Below, piece after piece: positions 1-12,177 of a DNA stretch of 59,063 nucleotides. Positions within the stretch are counted from its first letter, which is position 1. Every line of letters starts with the position of its first letter. The notes under the pieces are model-generated. The model was not told the DNA's origin. It did not search any database and saw nothing but the letters and a program-made list of their open reading frames with translations. Source of the DNA: Lingula anatina (Eukaryota > Brachiopoda > Lingulata > Lingulida > Lingulidae); NCBI RefSeq assembly GCF_001039355.2, contig NW_019775515.1, forward strand, positions 222,466 to 281,528, read 5' to 3'. Position numbers and translations under genes: made by a program.

Positions 1-1353
1 ACTACCTCCTTCCAAGTCACCCTTGGTCTACTTGGAGATCTCTTTCCCTCCACCTCAAACTCTGTTGTAAACTCCAGACATGCTGAAATTGGCCATGAAT
101 GGGAAAATTTGTCTGGACTGGTATAAAAAATTGGACTTGGTCTGACAAGAGTTTTAAGAGCCGCAACTTTGAATTTACAGTTATCATTTGACATACTTCC
201 CTAATAAAATTATATAAAACCCAAAGTGTTTTTCCCTTCCATTTCAAACCTATCACATTCACAAAGTAAGCTACCCTAATCGTACCGGTAGTATCTGTCT
301 CAAACGAATGGGGTGATTTTTGGTCCGACAAAAATCCATTCGGTCCGGCAAATTTTTCATTACTGCCGGTCCAAATGTTCGGCCATTCTGAAAAGTTTTC
401 AGCATGTCTGAAACTCTTTCCACCCAGTTGTCATCACTCCTCCTTTTTACATGTCCATGCCATCTCAGTCTGGAACACCATAACACATTCCTGATATTTT
501 ATATCTCAGGGAAGTCAAAGTACTTCACTTTCTGAGAAGGTGTCTCAAAAAAGTAAAAATATTTCACCTGGTTGTTACTTCCAGTATTGATCCCAGTTTT
601 TTGTAAAAAAAAAAAAAAAGAAAATTATTGTGTATTAAGTGTTGTGTAGGTTTTGTATTTAAAGTGTTTGGTATTGTAGTAAAATTTGACCAAAATGTCT
701 CTTGCTTTTTGTGTTCCAGATACAAAAGAAAAATTTAAGAAACCAGAAAATATTCCAGTAAAGTCAGGAAAGAAGAAACACAAAAAAGTGAGGATGTTTT
801 TACTATATAAATATTAATATAGCAGCATTGCTTCAAATATTCACATTTATTTATCAGAAAATACCACATGATAGACAAATAATGAACACTGTTATAACAA
901 AAATACACGTTTTTTATCAAAATATAAACCTATAGTATTAGATAAAATGTGTCTGTTCTGTTGTGGTGGAGAACAGTTATTTGAATGGGGTTGTGTATAG
1001 AAAATGCTGCCAGCCAGGGGTTTATGAAATTAGACAAAAATCGGTCAGTTGTATTATATGAGAGGACAGAAAATGTTAAGATGTAGTTTTACTTGCAGAA
1101 AATCCAGTCAGCAGCCAAAGGTTTCCTGGATGAGGAAGCAGTCCTCAGTGATGAGGAGGCAGAACATGTGTCCAGTGATGAGGATGTAGAGGAGGAGGAC
1201 TGCTATGATCGAAGTTTTATAAACGATGCCTCCCAGTGTACCCAGGCTCCTTGCAATGGTAAGGGAATATACTTGGTGGCATCTTGTGTTAAATGTCATA
1301 AATTAAGAACTTGTGTTTTTTTTGGTGAAGATTAGGCTGAATGTCTTTGTATG
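1..1353 (+). repeat. Second haplotype copy of a FANCM segment (two duplicate exons)
   Basis: This block repeats 2083-3444 almost base for base, with small indels. It carries copies of two FANCM exons, 720-787 (TKEKFKKPENIPVKSG) and 1099-1258 (KIQSAAKGFLDEEAVL). It stops at the single N at 1354. The copied exons come before exon 1626-1743, which they should follow. The second one also ends one base into a codon while 1626-1743 starts on a codon boundary, so the printed order cannot be spliced into a protein. I read it as an allelic contig placed in tandem by the assembler. Confidence 0.85.
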
Positions 1354-1354
1354 N
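1354..1354. other. Assembly gap (single N) inside FANCM
   Basis: A single N marks a contig join. The sequence to its left matches the region around 3444, and the sequence to its right restarts upstream of FANCM exon 1626-1743. Confidence 0.9.
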
Positions 1355-1560
1355 AAGAGTTCCACTTCCGGTAGACGGTTTCGAGACTACGGTGAGTAAC
1401 GAGAGAACTAACGACCGAACTTTACGACTGAACTTAGCGATGAGTTAACTACTGCTTCGTGAAACACCCCTCGAAAATCGCTAAGTTTGCTCGTTAGCGA
1501 GGTAGTTCAGTAGTTAGTTGTTCTAACTAACTACTGCTTTGTGAAACTGGCCCCAGATTT
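1355..1560. repeat. Truncated inverted/direct repeat element beside the gap
   Basis: A GC-richer patch with a short sequence repeated in the same orientation (taactactgcttcgtgaaac near 1445, ctaactactgctttgtgaaac near 1528) and several self-complementary stretches built on gttag/ctaac. It ends in tgaaactggccccag, a form I associate with small non-autonomous elements common in marine invertebrates. The left side is cut by the N, so neither its full length nor a target-site duplication can be seen. Confidence 0.45.
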
Positions 1561-1625
1561 GCATTAATGATGGCCTTATTTACATGTATGAGAAGAATGT
1601 CATTGCTGCACCTTTATTTTTACAG

Positions 1626-4600
1626 ATCTGTGATGCAGTGACTGATGAAGAATCTCCAGTGGTCAAGCGGTCCGGCAGTAAGCCCAATAAGCTGGCATTT
1701 TTGTCCAGTTCAACTGATGTAGATGATGATGATGATTTCCAAGGTGGGTGTGGAAACCAGGAGAGAAACAACAGTGTGGGCCTGTTTTACAAAAGATCTT
1801 TGGTCTAAATATTGGTCAACTTTCAGACAATTTTTTACTGATTTAAATTGAAAAGGCAATTTTTTCTTGGATGTTCTCCTAATTAGGGCCTCCAGACCCG
1901 TCATTGCTAGTCCACTGAACTACTCATTTTCATTTTCAACATCACGTCTTACTTTTGGATAATGTTTATACCAATTTTCCAAGAAGGTGTCTCAAATCAT
2001 CATCTCAGTTTTTCAGTTCCTCCGTTTTTGTCTGTTCCTCGGATCTGTATCTTCAGCTTGTGTCTGTCTTCTGTCTACGTTAACTACCTCCTTCCAAGTC
2101 ACCCTTGGTCTGCTTGGAGGTCTCTTTCCCTCCACCTCAAACTCTGTTGTAAACTCCAGACATGCTGAAACTGGCGGTCCGATTGGTCATGAACGGGAAA
2201 ATTTGTCTGGACCGGTAAAAAAAAATTGGACTTGGTCTGACAAGAGTTTTAAGAGCCGCAATTTTGAATTTACAGTTATCATTTGACATACTTCACTAAT
2301 AAAATTATATAAAACCCAAAGTGTTTTTCCCTTCCATTTCAAACCTATCACATTCACAAAGTAAGCTACCCTAATCGTACCGGTAGTATCTGTCTCAAAC
2401 GAATGGGGTGATTTTTGGTCCGACAAAAATCCATTCGGTCCGGCAAATTTTTCATTACTGCCGGTCCAAATGTTCAGCCATTTTGAAAAGTTTTCAGCAT
2501 GTCTGAAACTCTTTCCACCCAGTTGTCATCACTCCTCCTTTTTACATGTCCATGCCATCTCAGTCTGGAACACCATAACACATTCCTGATATTTTATATC
2601 TCAAAGCAGTCAAAGTACTTCACTTTCTGAGAAGGTGTCTCAAAAAAGTAAAAATATTTCACCTGGTTGTTACTTCCAGTATTGATCCCAGTTTTTTTGT
2701 TAAAAAAAAGAAAATTATTGTGTATTAAGTGTTGTGTAGGTTTTGTATTTAAAGTGATTTGGTATTGTAGTGAAATTTGACCAAAATGTCTCTTGCTTTT
2801 TGTGTTCCAGATACAAAAGAAAAATTTAAGAAACCAGAAAATATTCCAGTAAAGTCAGGAAAGAAGAAACACAAAAAAGTGAGGATGTTTTTACTATATA
2901 AATATCAATGTAGCAGCATTGCTTCAAATATTCACATTTATTTATCAGAAAATACCACATGATAGACAAATAATGAACACTGTTATAACAAAAAATACAC
3001 ATTTTTATCAAAATATAAACCTATAGTATTAGATAAAATGTGTCTGTTCTGTTGTGGTGGAGAACAGTTATTTGATTAGGGTTGTGTATAGAAAATGCTG
3101 CCAGCCAGGGGTTTATGAAATTAGACAAAAATCGGTCAGTTGTATTATATGAGAGGACAGAAAATGTTAAGATGTAGTTTTACTTGCAGAAAATCCAGTC
3201 AGCAGCCAAAGGTTTCCTGGATGAGGAAGCAGTCCTCAGTGATGAGGAGGCAGAACATGTGTCCAGTGATGAGGATGTAGAGGAGGAGGACTGCTATGAT
3301 CGAAGTTTTATAAACGATGCCTCCCAGTGTACCCAGGCTCCTTGCAATGGTAAGGGAATATACTTGGTGACATCTTGTGTTAAATGTCATAAATTAAGAA
3401 CTTGTGTTTTTTCTTGGTGAAGATTAGGCTGTATGTCTATGTAGGATAACATTTAGTTATTAACTTGTTGTTAACTTTCTTCCCATAGATTCAGTTGATA
3501 TGCATGCTGTGTATCTCAAGTCTGTACGTAGTCCTACACTGGGCAGATACAAGCTGAAGTATGACCACAGCCCTGATATCAATGTCTACTCACAGATGCC
3601 AGCAAAGGAAGAAGAGGAGTCACAATACATGGAGGACAGCTTCTGTGTTGGAAGTGATTTTGAAGACACAGGTAGAAAATAGGACATTCAGAAAATGACA
3701 TGCTTTTAATAGGAATTGGATATTAGCTTCTCATGTCATATTAATTTATGTTTTATGTGAAGACTTTTTACATAGGTGAACAGTACAGAAAGAAGCAAAT
3801 CTGATATTTTGTAATATGCAAAATGATTGACACGTCATACCAGTTCTTTTTTGAAGAGGGGGGTGTATGTTTGTATGTGAAATTTTCTCATACTTTACAT
3901 GGAAAATATACATTTTGATATGTTATTGTGAAACATTTCTATTATTTCAGCCTTGACAGAGGAAGATTCTTTTCTCCTGAATGATGATGCAACTGAAAAG
4001 GAAAGGACCACAAAAAGGGGTACAAAAACCTCAAAGGATAATGTTGGAAGAGTCACTGTCCCAAAACGGCGGAGAGTGATGCAGTTGGACATAAGTTCCA
4101 GTGATGAAGAGGAGGTTAATGCTCCAAAAGAAGATCAGATTGAGGCAATGACTTCATATAGGACACATGCGGAAAATGCAAATAAATCACCATTTAAACC
4201 ACACATCCCTATAGTAACAAGGGTTCATACATTTTCTGAAAATGAGAAAATGAAAGCACATGATGTTTTTAAAACACCAAGTTTGCTGGAAAGATGCCAG
4301 CAGAGAAGACAGACATACCATGTTGGTAAGGAAACAGTCTCATCGTTGACTTCAAGACAGTCCAAAGCTTTAACAGACTCGATTTTAGGTACAGCTAGCA
4401 CAGGTAGTACATCAACTGCAGATACATTTACAGCAAACTGTCAGTCTGCAGTTGACAAAGCAAGGCAAGAGAGGCTAAGAAAGCAGAAGGAAAAACAACA
4501 AGAGTTTCAGAGAAAATTGGCAGAGAAAAGAAAGCAGCAGGCAGCCATGTCTAGTTTTGATGATTCTGAGACCAGTGGGACACGTCCTCCAGATAAATCT

Positions 4601-7188
4601 GACCCAGGAGTAAGTTTGTCTTATCCCAAGGAGTCCGATACAATAAACAGCATATCATCTCCTCCTCCTCAGGAAAGGAGTCCTTTTCAACTGGTCACAA
4701 GTCCTGGGGTAACTAATAACATTTTATTTTGCATTACTTGAAAGGCTTATTAAAAAGAAACTGAAAGAAGGTTGCTTTATGTTTAATATAGAAAAAGCAT
4801 TGGTCAATGCATTTCTAGATGCAGTATTATTCTTACTGCTATCAGTAAGCTTTTTAAGTATAGAAAATAATGAGAGCTTCATTAATAGCTAATTTTTCCT
4901 GTATTTCTTATTAACTTTTAAACTTTAAAGTTCGCCCCACATGGGACGAAGAGGAATGATGATGATGGTGATGTCATATTTTAATGGTGTTTGAAATGAA
5001 AAAGATGGATTATTTTATTTCCCTGTAGTGTAAGAAGAGACCACCTGGCAAGCTTATCATAATTGTGGATTCTAAGGAAATCAGTGGCGCCCAGGTACGG
5101 CAGGAGACTTGTGAAGGCTTTGAGAGAATTTTAAGCGTTTAGTACATCTTTTTTAAATATCAGCATATGACAGTGAAGGGTCTAAAGTGAGTTTTCTATT
5201 ATTTGTATCAGATAAAGTATCGGAGATTTTGTCTTAACTGAAGGCGAAACCTAAATATGCATTTTAATCCTAGGACTTGGTCTCAGACTTGCGCCTTAAG
5301 CACAATGTCCATGCAGTGGTGAGGCAACTCCAGGGCTGTGACTATGTGGTCAGTAACAGGATGGGGGTGGAGAGGAGAACCTGGTCTGGTAAGAGATGCC
5401 TGTTTAAATGTCAGTTATAAAATATGTGCTGTTGCTTAAATATCTTATATATCTGAATGCAGTATTATGTGTATATAATATTGCACTCAGATTGTTTCCA
5501 TTTTAGATTTCAGTTAGTTGATACAATTTTCTGTTTAATCAGTGTTTGAAAGCAGATACATTAAAAGGTCACAAAATTCTCAACAGTCTTTTATTTCCAG
5601 ATTCAAAACTGGAAAAACTAATTATCTCCAATACTATGTTGACACTCCATTGTATCAAAACCCTCTTTGTTATCAAATTACTTTGCTGATTGCAGACTTT
5701 GGCAATGGAGCCCACAGAGCCAAGTTGGTAGAGCGGGTCAAGCGGCTGACCACTCTGTATGATAGACCAGTGGTCATCCTGGAGAAGGACAGGGTTAAAA
5801 CTGGGGAAGAGAAGATGTCTAAATCTTTGTAAGGGATATTTTTTGGCAGAGCACATAATAAGATATTAATCATACCATCTGTCACATTCTTCCATGGTAC
5901 AACACTGGTCTCTTATTTGGGTTAAATTGATGTATATTTTCATATGAAAGTCATCTGTGTTCTAAACTTTCTTTTATGTATAAAATGGAGGCAAACCTCA
6001 GAAAGGACAAAAATTTCTCTCCCTGTAGTGTTTTTGTTGACAGTGCATTGTAAGGGTAAACTTTTACCTCCTATCTTGATGTGTGTTGAATCTTTCATTA
6101 TGAAGTGGACCGTTACAATTCAAGACACCAAATGATATTGCACATTTTTACTGGTAAGACCTTTCAATATCTATAAAGTTACACATCAAGCAGATTCAAT
6201 AAACATGTCAGTTTTGTTTTGGTGGTTATAAACACTGTTTTTCATATTTCAGCATTCACAGTAAATATTTTGACAGCATGCTTGCTTATCTGGCCCAGAC
6301 ACATATCAAGGTCCTTTTCAGTGAATCACAAGGTCTGTGCAGAAGTTCCATTTTTCTTTATACTTATTGTGAATTTTCTAACATGATTTTATTTTTAAAA
6401 CTTTTGAATTTGGGCTGCTCAAATGCTGATGAAATGGAAAAAATAGCAATTCAATTTTAACCATGTAATTAATCAACAACTAGTCGCATGTAGCATCTCT
6501 CATTCTTATCTGCATTACTAAAATATATATAGTCTAGGTATAGGACAGTTATACAGTGAGATTACTCCTGATTATGAAACTTGGCTATTCTTCTAGCGGA
6601 ATCTGCAGAACTGTTAGCCCTGCTCTCACAGCAAGAAGGCAAGAAAGAGATGAGTATTACTGCACCTACTGACCTCAGCAGACAACAAGAACAACTGCTG
6701 AAATTGTATCTCTCACTGCCTGCTGTAAACTATGTTGAGGCTCTCAACTTGTGCCATGGCTTCAAAAGCTTCACTGAACTTGTTAATAGGTAAGTAGAAA
6801 TTCACAGAACCTTTGAAGAGGATTCGGACACCAATCTCAGATGGAAAATATATTATTAATTGAATTATCAGCTGAGTTAATAAGGCTGCATAAAGATATA
6901 GATATAGTTACTTTCTTCTAATTAAAAATTTTTGTAACTTAATAATTCTTTATATTATATTTTTTAGAGGCATATTAATAATTATATAGGTATTTTGGGT
7001 AAGGAATAATTCCAATTGTTCTGTTATTTTTTGTTATACATTACAAATCTAAGTACTAATTAATTTTTTTCTAACATCACAGCTCCATCATAAGTATCCA
7101 GTGGAAAGGGAAGATGTCAGCCGACAAGGCTGCCCAAGTATATCATTATTTACACCACCATTTTGACCTACAGATGACAAGCAAGTGA
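1626..7188 (+). CDS. FANCM: FANCM, Fanconi anaemia group M translocase (C-terminal part)
   Basis: FANCM remodels stalled replication forks and anchors the Fanconi core complex on DNA in the nucleus. Eleven exons are visible: 1626-1743, 2811-2878, 3190-3349, 3489-3671, 3951-4708, 5029-5094, 5274-5388, 5696-5828, 6253-6332, 6597-6789, 7083-7188. All have GT-AG borders and compatible phases, giving about 659 aa ending in LQMTSK. The N-terminal helicase lies left of the window. Family signatures are the acidic stretch FLDEEAVLSDEEAEHVSSDE, then MHAVYLKSVRSPTLGRYK and MEDSFCVGSDFED, then an ERCC4/XPF-like nuclease domain starting GKLIIIVDSKEIS. A C-terminal helix-hairpin-helix region follows (ALNLCHGFKSF, MSADKAAQVYHYLHHHF). 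The nuclease motif reads VERRTWSD instead of the active XPF pattern VERKxxxD, in line with the degenerate nuclease of FANCM. A highly charged linker (3951-4708) separates the acidic region from the nuclease domain. Identification is firm; linker exon borders are by eye. Confidence 0.94.
2157..2505. mobile_element. Inverted-repeat transposon (MITE-like) with 6-bp TSD
   Basis: The element begins CAGACATGCTGAAA and ends TTTTCAGCATGTCTG, and the arms stay partly complementary for about 70 bases (gaaaatttgtctggaccgg against ccggcaaatttttc). It is flanked by AAACTC on both sides (2151-2156 and 2506-2511), a clean 6-bp target-site duplication. The allelic copy at 75-410 has the same flanks (69-74 and 411-416). 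It lies in a FANCM intron and encodes nothing recognisable. Confidence 0.7.
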
Positions 7189-8254
7189 TCACTTGACTAA
7201 AATGGAAGTCAACTGGGGAATTGTTAACTAATCTGAATGTAAAAATACATAATCAGACCTTTCTTGTGGCACTTTAAAATCATGGTATCATTATACATAT
7301 CAACTTCGCAGTAAGTGCTGAAAATAGTGTGAGGTTACATGTATCTTAATACACCAGGTTAATGTTTCAATTGATACAAGAACATTTCCTCACATAGGGT
7401 TTGCCTCTGTAAGAGGTGTATTGCATTTATTGCCCAGTAGAGAACATTGAAGAAGAAATTATTTCAGTATATTTGGAGACCTAAGATCTCCATATGGCTG
7501 ACTATAAATTTAAAAAGAATATTTGCATGACTTTCTTACATATTCATTGTGCAATAAATCAACTGGTGCTATGTCAAGTCAATAAATATATTTTTGAAGA
7601 CTGGGGTTTTATATTATTTTAAAAGTTGCCAAAGCAATAACCAGGACGACAAAAACCTGCAACATTATTAAATTTTACAGTGGTATTTATTTTTCCATTC
7701 TTTTAAAAAGAGTATTGATTTTCTAAGTTGGTTATAATCCTCAGCACAAACTTAAAACAATCCTGATGCTTAAATTCTACCATTTGCACTCAGTCCAGAT
7801 TGCTCTAGTAAAATTGGACTGTAGGACTAGCGTCCACAGATCTGACTTACTAAATTAAGAGGTTTTGTGGGATAAAGAACGGAAAATCTTAAAAGCTGGA
7901 GAAGTTTTGAGCAAATATTTTATTGAACAATTCAGTGTTTGTGTATTATTGCAGTCTTTTATACAACCAAGGTATTTGCCACATATGCTTTGTCAATGTT
8001 TTAAATGCTGTACAAACTGACAGCAAAAGCCACTAGAGTAGTGGGCTCTTAAACATAATTGCACTGTGTAACAAAATAGCTACTAAAATACCATTGCAAT
8101 ATGTATTAGGAAGAAATTTTAATGCCAATTTGAAAATAACATTTGAGTTTTTGAAGTTAAATACATTTTCCATTTTAGTGTTTAATGTGCATAGTACAGT
8201 CCTTATATGACTTAATTCAATTTCTCCCTTAGAATGATTTTAAAATGAGTACTT
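7189..8254. other. FANCM and carboxypeptidase 3' flanks (convergent)
   Basis: No coding sequence seen. It should hold both 3' UTRs: AATAAA on the + strand at 7553-7558 for FANCM, and TTTATT (AATAAA on the - strand) at 7919-7924 for the carboxypeptidase. The rest is unremarkable AT-rich sequence. Confidence 0.6.
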
Positions 8255-10877
8255 TTAAGTAAGCTTTAAAGATGTGAATGTTGAGCTTAAAGTCTTCAGA
8301 CTGACAACTCGTCGTCTTGGAACTAGTCTCAGGCTCGGTGGTAACCTGTTGTACACAGCCACTATGAATGTGACTATTATCACAGCGACCAGGAGAACAT
8401 ATCCAAGTGTGAGAGATGGGGCAAGGAACTGGAATGAAAAGATAATGATATCAATGCTTTAAATGACCAGGACTTCACACATATTAAGATAACTGGAATT
8501 AGAAGTGATTTCAAGTGTGATTTGCCAATACAGATTGTAAAAGTAATAGCAGTTGTGAAACTGGTGCAAGGTTATTCAAATGTGAGTGATTGGGCTAGGA
8601 ACTGGAGCTGATTGACAATCATTTAAATGCTGATAATGATTGTTAAAAAGCTATTATATATGAGCTTTGAAGTTGTTTCACCAAACAAAGATTATCCTTT
8701 TCTGGGGTGCTCAGAAATGAATTTGATGGATAACATTACTGCAATTAATTATAAATATTTCACAGTTATATCAAAAACTGATTAAAAACTTACGAAAAAT
8801 ATTTATCTGACTTATATTTGTTAAAGTCTTAACCTCACCTCTACTCCTAGTTCCAGAGACATCTGCCTATCTTTCCAATCCACTAAATATGTAAATAAAG
8901 CTTTGTACATTGGTTGTAAGGTTTCAACAACATCCTGGAAGTAATAAATACTCAATTTATTTCATTGGCCTAATAAATAAGACATTCTTTATCTTTCTCT
9001 TATCATTTTGGATTAAAACCCACAAACTGCATATTTTTAAATAGTCGCAATGACTTGACAATAAATACAGTACATGCACCAGATAATTGATACATGCTAA
9101 ATAAGCAAATAATTGCCACATGAATAATGTACCTGTAATGCATGACTAGGTGGGTTGAAAAGATCAAAACACTGTGCACCTTTATGATCCCCCTCTCCCC
9201 ATAACTCTATTGCCAAGGAAAAAGGAACCTAAAAACACATTAAATCAAGATATAATTAAACATAAGGAAATGAGAAGTAAATTTATAACCTGAAATTTAC
9301 ACAATTTACAATTAAAGCTTTCAATATTTAAACTGGCATTTTTCTGAATGATGAAGAATATTTCAAATAAGAGTCTTTTTGTATTTTTTTCATCAAAATT
9401 TTTTAGTGATTACTTTTTTGACTCCTGCCATGTAGTCAAATATTGTGCCATCTGCTGTATATTGGTTAATCTTGTTAGCCACACCATAAATAAACTTGTA
9501 CGCAGTGGAATGAGAGAGTTTAGAAGCCAACTGAAGCATGGCAGCTACATTTTCTGGTGAACGATGAATGGACTTGGATCTTGTATCTAAAGAGAATAAA
9601 GTGCCTTAATGTTATATGTATCATGTACATATAATGTCAGGAAAGGTACAGTATAAGGCAATATAATTTAAAACCCAAGTTATTTTGCTTTGGAAATAAA
9701 GTCTGTATTACGTTTCTTTAAACAATTGCTTTGTTACTAATGTAATTTATGTTTAAAACTACAATGTTTTGCTTCATTATGAATTTTTCCCCATTCAACA
9801 AAACAGGGTAGGGAGATGTCTTCATCTTCCTATTCTTACCTGCAAATGGCACATAAATCTGCCGAATTCCTGAGTGAAAAGAGACAAAAGCATCGAATCT
9901 ATACCTTGAAACAAGTTCTTTGAAAACAAGGCTTTCAGGTTCTGAAATAAACAAATTCCTGAACATTTGTAATGAAAAACTTGCTAGCTTATTTAAAAAA
10001 AGATTAAAAAAAGGATGTGAAAAATTCAAGTGTCACATTTGTTAAGCACAACAAACATAGGTGTGTTTATCAATTCATTGTATGTATACATAACTATTCA
10101 ATAGCTTTGCAAAAGAACTTCAATTCCACCAAATTGCTGTTAGATTAAAAGAAAAGGTTATTCACTTCTGCAAATGCTACCTGAGAATGCATGCTCCCCC
10201 CTGTACTCTTCATCTGCCTTTTCTGCCTTGCTCCCTGGCCCTCCATAGTTCCAGTCAAAGTTCCTGTTCAGATCTACTCCTGTGCTAGTTCCACGCCAGC
10301 AGTAGTTTCCCGTCCTCTCCACATAATTCCTGCCATCTGGGTTCACCATCACTATGATAAACAAATCTAATCGACTTAAAATAAATCTGGAGTATGTTTC
10401 CTCAGGTGAATCTTTAGGTTCACGTAAACCTTTTGTTAACCTCTTCAAAAAATAAAACAAGGTTTCTACTGGCAGAAATTCTCTAGAATGTTCACCATAT
10501 GAAAGAAGAACTTTAAGTTTTGTGGCTGGTATAGTGCTGCCATGAATATTAGAAGAAGTGCTGCCCGTGAAGTTTGTCACTCTGATCAGTAGCTGTGGTC
10601 TGCCTTCTCTGGAGAGATGTGTATAGTCAAGTTTCATATAATCCCAATTTCTGAAAACTATATCTTCTACTGTCCTCTTTATGGTTGATAAATTGTGATA
10701 AACATTATAGTCTGGGAGATATTTTTCTTTTTTAGGCTGTACATTTCCAGCATGAGAATAGTTTATGATGAGAAAAAGCTGTAGTAAAATATGAATACAA
10801 AATGAAATAAAAGGTAAATTATTCTTACACAAGTGAGTGTAAAAACCTTCAGCAAATTTACCTAGTATACATTGCAT
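8255..10877 (-). CDS. Membrane-anchored M14 zinc carboxypeptidase
   Basis: A metallocarboxypeptidase of the M14 family that should remove C-terminal residues from peptides outside the cell or in the secretory lumen. Six exons (10181-10877, 9840-9941, 9414-9586, 9133-9228, 8839-8934, 8255-8428) join in frame to 445 aa. An N-terminal hydrophobic segment (about residues 21-39) would serve as signal or anchor. The zinc ligands are H130 and E133 in YGEHSREF and H255 in SFHSGIRQ. Substrate-binding Arg/Asn lie in NPDGRNYVERTGNYCWRGT and GVDLNRNFDWNYGG, and the catalytic Glu is E332 in LAIELWGEG. The last exon encodes a transmembrane helix (about 396-416, LTLGYVLLVAVIIVTFIVAV) and a short basic tail, so the enzyme is probably type I or doubly anchored. 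No long pro-domain precedes the catalytic domain. The start at 10877 is the first Met before the hydrophobic segment. Exact subfamily and substrate are unknown. Confidence 0.9.
8572..8601 (-). CDS. Candidate alternative last exon of the carboxypeptidase (no TM anchor)
   Basis: An acceptor (..cagctccag) is followed by 30 nt encoding FLAQSLTFE and a stop, in the phase left by exon 8839-8934. The normal last exon starts FLAPSLTLGY, so this is a diverged partial duplicate of its beginning that terminates before the transmembrane helix. If used, the product would lack the C-terminal anchor and could be soluble. Whether it is transcribed cannot be seen. Confidence 0.4.
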   Translation of the reverse strand, partial: FLAQSLTFE

Positions 10878-12177
10878 GTTGATATACTAATACACATAGT
10901 TCGGATTGAAAACCTTTAAAAGTTTACTGATGCTTTTTCATTACTAATAAATTGTACGCAGTTTATATTTTGGGATACTTCTCAGCAAATAAAAGACGTA
11001 TTTGAGCTGCAGATCCATTTTCTAGTCATAAAATGTCTTGGCCTGACGGGATGAATCACGAATGTTCCCTTACGCATCGTCAACGAGAAACTGAAACCTC
11101 AGACACAAGATTCTGAAGAAATCCAGTTATCCTCTCTCCTTACTGCAGAGAACTGGTGAACCATTGGGCTATTGCATATGGCACTAAATGTATAATAAGC
11201 TATCACCTGCGTCGATGATAAATATTTTTGTGTGGCCGGAAGTACTATGCTCAGAGTTAAGAAGTTATTCATCGATTCGTTTCTGAAAGCCAAGATTATA
11301 AATCTATCGATCACGTTTTGATAAGTTTTCGTATTTTGCACCAATGAATAATGTTACCATGGTCTTAAGCAGATAAAGTTTAAAAAATCATTATCATTAT
11401 GCTTTATTTGGAAACTAAATCAGCCGCGTCTTAACCTCTTGACCTAGTTTCAGAGCGAGTCCCTGACACATTACTCATTACACAGAGGAAGTGTGGTGAA
11501 GAAATCTGGCAGATTGAAAAACAACCCGTTCATTAAATCACAACGAAATGTTTCCAGATCTTAAAAACAAGAAACGTGGTAAGTATAACTTCGAAGAAAA
11601 TGGCGTATGATAAAGATGTGTGGCCCATGGAGAATAGTCTGTTGCGAGATTGAAATTGGACTCCAGAGAAATCTGTGTGCAACATCACTCGGTCTAGACT
11701 ATGTTTTTGCTGCCGTAAGACACAAGTACAGTAATGTATCACTGAATTAACAGTGAAGTCAGTATGTTCATCCCGATAAAAAATGTGATAAAATACAAAA
11801 ATTCATGTTTAACGCAAGACGTAGGACTTATACGACCGAAATATTTGTGTCAGTAATTTAACTACCGGCTCAGGTGTGTGAAGCACCTGAATTAGGGGGA
11901 GTGACCTATGAACTCTAACAAACCCATATCCAAGTTGATCTATGTTGTCCATATATGAAATGAACTCCTTGAAACTTCACACTATTAATGTCACTTCAGT
12001 AATAAGCTAGACAATGTTGGATTATATATTGTGTTTATGTTAATGATATGCCAATTTTTTATTTATTTATAAACCATTGTACATAATTGTGATGTCTGGG
12101 ACTAGACATGTAGAAAGACTCCATTGATGACATTGGATGGTAATAGATCATCCTAATGATATTGAAATTTAACCAGT
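10878..12177. promoter_or_regulatory. Divergent intergenic region, carboxypeptidase (-) / HEATR5 (+)
   Basis: This separates the carboxypeptidase start codon from the first HEATR5-associated block. It should contain both promoters and the untranslated first exon of HEATR5, since the first HEATR5 coding exon carries an acceptor 17 nt before its ATG. I could not place the transcription starts. Short reading frames here look random. Confidence 0.45.

Noticed and set aside
1-3444. A genuine tandem exon duplication in FANCM
   Set aside because: Exon order and phases do not work, and the copies meet at an N; allelic contigs explain it better.
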